The position numbers and the translations under genes were made by a program. Below the pieces are notes generated by a model. The model ran no database searches. It saw nothing but the letters and a program-made list of their open reading frames with translations, and was not told where the DNA came from. A DNA stretch of 38,199 nucleotides from Limnohabitans sp. (GTDB taxonomy: Bacteria; Bacteroidota; Bacteroidia; Flavobacteriales; Flavobacteriaceae): positions 1 through 38,199 of the forward strand of contig JASGCW010000034.1 in assembly GCA_030053945.1 (NCBI GenBank), read 5' to 3'. Positions within the stretch are counted from its first letter, which is position 1. Each line of letters begins with the position of its first letter. This document shows, one piece after another, positions 34,435-38,199 of the stretch.

Positions 34435-35199
34435 TTAACTATTTTTTTTAATAATTTCTTCTGCTAAATGTAAGTAATTAACTGCGCCTTTGCTTGTAGC
34501 ATCATAATTAATGATACTTTCTCCATAACTTGGTGCTTCACTCAATTTGATATTACGTTGAATTACTGTTTCAAAAACCATATTGTTGAAATGTTTTTGT
34601 ACTTCCTCTACAACCTGATTAGACAAACGTAAACGTGAATCATACATAGTTAATAATAATCCTTCAATGTCAAGTTCTGGATTATGTATTTTTTGAACAC
34701 TTTTTATCGTGTTTAATAATTTTCCTAATCCCTCTAGAGCAAAATATTCACATTGAATAGGAATAACCACACTATTTGCTGCTGTTAAAGCATTTAAGGT
34801 AAGTAAACCTAGAGAAGGCGCACAATCAATAATAATATAATCGTATTTGTCAACAACGCTTTCCAAAGATTTTTTAAGCATATACTCACGATTTTCTTTG
34901 TCAACCAATTCTATTTCAATGGCAACCAAGTCAATGTGTGCAGGTATAACATCTACATTAGGAGCAGTACTTGTAACTGTAGCTTCTTCTGGCGTGTTAC
35001 TGTGCTCTAAAATTTGATAAGTTCCTATTTCTACACTTTCGACATCTAAACCTAGTCCAGAGCTAGCATTAGCCTGTGGATCAGCATCTATTAAAAGAAC
35101 TTTTTTCTCTAAAGCTCCTAATGCAGCAGCGAGATTTATAGATGTTGTAGTTTTTCCAACTCCACCTTTTTGATTAGCAATTGCAATGATTTTACCCAT
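34435..35199 (-). CDS. parA: Chromosome-partitioning ATPase ParA/Soj
   Basis: ParA is a Walker-type ATPase that forms DNA-bound dimers and drives movement of ParB-parS complexes. The 254 residues match the small chromosomal (Soj) form, without the N-terminal HTH of plasmid ParA. The deviant Walker A is KGGVGKTT (11-18), then LIDADPQANASSGLG with the catalytic aspartate, and DYIIIDCAPSLGLLT. It is the first gene of the operon; upstream 35200-35401 separates it from the divergent exported-protein gene. No clean TAnnTTTG match is visible for it on the minus strand. Start ATG 35199. Confidence 0.96.
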   Translation of the reverse strand: MGKIIAIANQKGGVGKTTTSINLAAALGALEKKVLLIDADPQANASSGLGLDVESVEIGTYQILEHSNTPEEATVTSTAPNVDVIPAHIDLVAIEIELVDKENREYMLKKSLESVVDKYDYIIIDCAPSLGLLTLNALTAANSVVIPIQCEYFALEGLGKLLNTIKSVQKIHNPELDIEGLLLTMYDSRLRLSNQVVEEVQKHFNNMVFETVIQRNIKLSEAPSYGESIINYDATSKGAVNYLHLAEEIIKKNS

Positions 35200-35401
35200 T
35201 TTATTTTAGAAATTTTGAGCCGTAAAAATACAATTATTTATGGGTTTAGAAAATCTATTTTGTTAACAATCTTATTTGTTTGTTTTCAATTTAAACTATT
35301 AACGTTTAAATAACCATTTGTTGCAAATGTTTTCATCTTGATTTAACACGTTTTGGAGTTAAAGAAAATATTTTTGCATCAACCAATCAAATCGAAAACT
35401 A

Positions 35402-35983
35402 ATGAAAAAAATTATCTATTTATTGTTTCTAATGACTTTTAATTTTGCATTTCCTGATTCTATTAGTGTATGTAAAAATGGTTTAAAGTCCGATTTTCAA
35501 ATTGAAAAAAGCTCATTCAAATATGATGACGAAGAAAAGAAAATTTATTTTGAAGTTTCTAATGAAAAAAAATTAAAATCATTAAAATATGATGAATTTG
35601 ACTATGTAGAATTTGGTAGTTGTCGCTTTCAAATTTTTATTGTTAATAACATAAAAAGGGGCTATTTTGTACTTGCTAAAAGTAAAGATCGATATTTAGT
35701 TTCAACATTGTACAATGATGATGATAGTGAAAAAAATAAATATGCTGTTTGTTTTCTAGATAGCAATAAAAAAGTTTTGGAAAGTCTCATTTTAGATCAG
35801 ACAAATTCAATAGAGCAAATTGATTTACGCGGTGAAATCTATGTGAAAATAAAATTTTACTTTCCAAAATGTGATAAATTAATGGAAAAACTATTTGCTT
35901 TAGATAAAGCAAATAATCCTATCAACAATCTGAATATGCTAAAATTATTTCAAAAACCAGAGTTTTGTGATTGTGAAAATTAA
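35402..35983 (+). CDS. Unknown exported protein
   Basis: I do not recognise this 193-residue protein. It has a signal peptide (about 1-19, MKKIIYLLFLMTFNFAFPDS) and is otherwise rich in Lys, Asp, Phe and Tyr, with alternating short beta strands and several cysteines (C24, C75, C124, C161, and CDCEN at the C terminus), which could form disulfides in the periplasm. No lipobox, membrane helix or T9SS tail is visible. A TATTTTTG -7-like box lies at 35369-35376, but the nearest TTG (35353-35355) is only 13 bases away, so the promoter is uncertain. Its stop codon overlaps that of the convergent aminotransferase gene in the palindrome TTAA. Function unknown. Confidence 0.6.
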   Translation: MKKIIYLLFLMTFNFAFPDSISVCKNGLKSDFQIEKSSFKYDDEEKKIYFEVSNEKKLKSLKYDEFDYVEFGSCRFQIFIVNNIKRGYFVLAKSKDRYLVSTLYNDDDSEKNKYAVCFLDSNKKVLESLILDQTNSIEQIDLRGEIYVKIKFYFPKCDKLMEKLFALDKANNPINNLNMLKLFQKPEFCDCEN

Positions 35984-37107
35984 ATTTTACGCAATTTTTC
36001 AGCAGCTGCTATTAAGGTTTCATCTGTTTTAGCAAAGCAAAAACGCAACATACTTCTATCTGTGTTATCATTGTAAAAAACAGATATAGGAATGGCTGCG
36101 ACCCCGTGTTTAGTGATTAATTCTTTAGCAAAATCAACATCGTTTTTACTAGAAATGGCATTGTAATTTACAACTTGAAAGTAGGTTCCATCACAAGGCA
36201 TCAATTCAAATTTACTGTCTTTGATTAGGTTTTGAAATAAATTCCTTTTTTGTAAATACATTTTTGAAACTTCACTAAAATCAACTACATCAAGGTATTC
36301 TGCGATGACGTGTTGCGAAAAACTATTTACGCTGAAAACTAAAAATTGATGTACTTTTTTCATTTCGTACATTAAGTTTTCAGGAGCAATTAGATATCCC
36401 ACTTTCCAACCCGTAACATGTAATGATTTTCCAAAAGAGGAAGCAATTACGGTGCGATTTTTTAGTTTTTCTCTTGTATTAAAAGAAATATGAGGTTGCG
36501 AAAAAGTGATATATTCATATACTTCGTCTCCCAAAATAAGAATTTTAGGATGTTTTTCTAAAATATTTTCTAAAGATTCAAAATCTTTTTCTGTCCAAAT
36601 TCTTCCAGTCGGATTGTGCGGATTGTTAATCACAATCATTTTTGTTTTAGCACTGATTGCGTCTTCAATTCTATTAAAATTAGGAGTATAATCTTCGTTT
36701 AGTGACACACGAATAGGTTTTCCACCAGCGACTAAAACAGAAGGTTCATAACTATCATAACTTGGATCTAAAATGATAACTTCATCATTGCTAGAAATAA
36801 ATGTATTTATCATGGTAAAAACTCCTTGCGTAGCACCAGCGGTAATTAACATTTCGGTCGAAGTACTTACTTTTCTTCCGTATTGTTTTAGCGTTTGATG
36901 GGCAATTTTTTCCAATAGTGATGGTAATCCTGCCATAGGAGTATATTGATGAATATTTCCATTAATCAAGCGTTGCGAAATTTCAATTAATCTTTTATCC
37001 TCTGGGAAATTAGGGAATCCTTGTGATAAATTTATAGCTCCGTGTTCGTTCGCTAATTGCGACATTACAGAGAAAATGCTAGTTGTGATGTTAGGTAGTT
37101 TTGACAT
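35980..37107 (-). CDS. PLP-dependent aminotransferase, YbdL/methionine type
   Basis: This 375-residue class I aminotransferase probably transfers the amino group of methionine or other hydrophobic amino acids to an oxo acid, with pyridoxal phosphate, in the cytoplasm. The PLP lysine is K227 in SSFGKSLHVTGWKVGY. Other PLP contacts are N165 in NNPHNPTGRIW, D194 and Y197 in ILGDEVYEY, and an arginine in MLRFCFAK that binds the substrate carboxylate. The opening FSVMSQLANEHGAINLSQGFPNFPE resembles E. coli YbdL and kynurenine aminotransferases (ends FSVMSQLANEHGA and SQGFPNFPE). Length is normal. It may participate in methionine salvage, but no other salvage genes are near. It stands alone, convergent with an unknown exported gene. 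Confidence 0.92.
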   Translation of the reverse strand: MSKLPNITTSIFSVMSQLANEHGAINLSQGFPNFPEDKRLIEISQRLINGNIHQYTPMAGLPSLLEKIAHQTLKQYGRKVSTSTEMLITAGATQGVFTMINTFISSNDEVIILDPSYDSYEPSVLVAGGKPIRVSLNEDYTPNFNRIEDAISAKTKMIVINNPHNPTGRIWTEKDFESLENILEKHPKILILGDEVYEYITFSQPHISFNTREKLKNRTVIASSFGKSLHVTGWKVGYLIAPENLMYEMKKVHQFLVFSVNSFSQHVIAEYLDVVDFSEVSKMYLQKRNLFQNLIKDSKFELMPCDGTYFQVVNYNAISSKNDVDFAKELITKHGVAAIPISVFYNDNTDRSMLRFCFAKTDETLIAAAEKLRKI

Positions 37108-37226
37108 AGGACAAATCTCAATAGATTTTTTGAATTTATAAAATGTTTTTTGTGAAAAGTCTAGTTTGTATCTCTAAAAAATGTATTTTTAATATGAATC
37201 ATTTGAGATGTTACAAAAATATATAA

Positions 37227-38135
37227 ATGGCTGATAATCCATATTTAGATTCATTTAGGAATCGTATTTTAAAAGGTGAAGAATTTGCCCGACTTACTTG
37301 GGATAAAGAAATTGAATATTTGTATAAAAATGGTGTAGGCTTAGATGATGTTTTACAGTTTTTGTATCAAGATAAACCTTCTACTGAAGAATTTCAACGT
37401 TGGGTTCTACAGAAAAACGAAAAGCAACTACTAGATGTTATACCAGAAGAAAATGTTTTATCTATCGAGGATTTAAAGTTTTTTAATGAGAATGGCTATG
37501 TGATTCTGAAAGAAGCTATTCCTGTAAAAGATTGTATAGCAACTCAAAAAGTGATTTGGGATTTTTTAGAAATGAGTCCTGAAGATAAAAGTTCTTGGTA
37601 TCAAAGCCATCCGAGTCAGCGAGGATTGATGGTCAATTTTTATGATGATGTCATTTTAGAACGAAACAGAGCGTCTGGGAAAATAAAAAAGGCTTTCGAA
37701 CAACTATATAACACAAAAAAAATATTTAGGTCTATAGATAAAGTTAGTTTTAATCCGCCAATAACTTCTACTTATAGTTTTAAAGGCAGTCCATTGCACT
37801 GGGATGTGAGTTTAAAATTGCCAATACCTTTTCGTTTGCAAGGTTTAATTTACTTATCAGATTGTTTAGCAAATGATGGTGCTTTTCATTGTGTTCCTGG
37901 GTTTCATAATACCATAGAAGATTGGCTCTCACAAGTGCCTAAAGACAAAATTGCTAGGGAATATGCTGTCGAAGTTTTGGAATCTGTTCCTGTTGAAGGT
38001 AAAGCAGGCGATATGATTATTTGGCATCAGGCATTGCCTCACTGTGCTACACCAAATTACGGAGACAGTCCTCGACTTGTCCAATATCTAACCTATTTTG
38101 ATGAGAACGAATTTGTGCATGAAGAATGGATTTAA
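37227..38135 (+). CDS. Phytanoyl-CoA dioxygenase (PhyH) family protein
   Basis: This 302-residue Fe(II)/2-oxoglutarate oxygenase belongs to the PhyH family. The iron ligands are H191-x-D193 (PLHWDVSL) and H272 in HQALPHCATPNYG, with R283 in SPRLVQYLTYF as the likely 2-oxoglutarate anchor. The first ~75 residues are a helical extension not present in the smaller protein at 1366-2073. The family's opening, FFNENGYVILKEAIPVKDC, begins near residue 85. No signal peptide. Substrates of such enzymes range from lipids to small metabolites; this one is not predictable. It is a single-gene transcript ending at a strong terminator, diverging from the aminotransferase gene over a 119-bp gap. Start ATG 37227. 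Confidence 0.88.
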   Translation: MADNPYLDSFRNRILKGEEFARLTWDKEIEYLYKNGVGLDDVLQFLYQDKPSTEEFQRWVLQKNEKQLLDVIPEENVLSIEDLKFFNENGYVILKEAIPVKDCIATQKVIWDFLEMSPEDKSSWYQSHPSQRGLMVNFYDDVILERNRASGKIKKAFEQLYNTKKIFRSIDKVSFNPPITSTYSFKGSPLHWDVSLKLPIPFRLQGLIYLSDCLANDGAFHCVPGFHNTIEDWLSQVPKDKIAREYAVEVLESVPVEGKAGDMIIWHQALPHCATPNYGDSPRLVQYLTYFDENEFVHEEWI

Positions 38136-38167
38136 TCTCTTTGGTTTAATCTCTTTGGTTTAATTCC

Positions 38168-38192
38168 TCGAAGCTCTGCTTCGATTTTTTTT
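38168..38192 (+). terminator. Rho-independent terminator of the PhyH gene
   Basis: A 7-bp stem TCGAAGC (38168-38174) pairs with GCTTCGA (38178-38184) around a TCT loop, followed by eight T residues. It is preceded by a near-tandem 14-base unit TTTAATCTCTTTGG (38131-38144 and 38145-38158). Confidence 0.9.
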
Positions 38193-38199
38193 GTGTAAT

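Noticed and set aside
33517..35401. parS site near parAB
   Set aside because: No sequence close to TGTTTCACGTGAAACA was found in or around the genes.
1366..38135. The two PhyH-family genes (1366-2073 and 37227-38135) as a duplicated pair
   Set aside because: They share only the iron motif and differ in length, N-terminal extension and context, so a recent duplication is unlikely.

Overview
The window looks like a chromosomal segment of a Flavobacterium-like bacterium (Bacteroidota, Flavobacteriaceae). The evidence is very AT-rich DNA, start regions without clear Shine-Dalgarno sequences, several matches to the Bacteroidota promoter element TAnnTTTG, secreted proteins with type IX secretion (T9SS) type A sorting tails, a very long LepB, and the gene order parA-parB-DUF5683-dapB-lepB-wbqC. 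No rRNA, tRNA, CRISPR array, IS transposase or integrase was seen.

Layout. (1) 1-3.9 kb is an accessory patch: part of a dispersed repeat, a PLD-fold protein with a possible defence-type sensor domain, a PhyH-family oxygenase, a GNAT acetyltransferase, and a small protein coupled to a zeta-toxin-like ATPase. (2) 3.9-10.5 kb, minus strand: murB, then DUF2461-glycosyltransferase-asnB, then recF with a rhodanese-thioredoxin lipoprotein. (3) 10.6-12.1 kb, plus strand: a membrane-anchored TPR protein and ribH, separated by a structured repeat. (4) 12.1-15.9 kb: an 825-base gap with a second repeat copy, a beta-barrel protein, a DUF2846-like lipid- or envelope-associated protein, and a T9SS cargo protein. 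(5) 16.0-20.7 kb, plus strand: mutL, two tandem rhomboid proteases, and an endonuclease/exonuclease/phosphatase-family protein. (6) 20.9-29.7 kb: a large secreted alpha/beta-hydrolase-like T9SS protein with a coiled-coil-ended surface protein, a divergent propeller sensor kinase with its LytTR regulator, and a third repeat copy. (7) 29.7-35.2 kb, minus strand: parA, parB, DUF5683, dapB, lepB, wbqC. (8) 35.4-38.2 kb: an unknown exported protein, a PLP aminotransferase, and a second PhyH-family protein ending at a clear terminator.

How it works together. Blocks 3, 5 and 7 are housekeeping: flavin synthesis, mismatch repair, chromosome segregation, lysine/peptidoglycan precursor synthesis and protein export. 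Blocks 4 and 6 are surface and secretion genes placed between them, and each carries one copy of the same ~190-bp repeat. The likeliest novel biology is in block 1, in a PLD protein flanked by matching short repeats and in a zeta-like toxin whose upstream partner is not an epsilon antitoxin, and in block 6, the secreted hydrolase.
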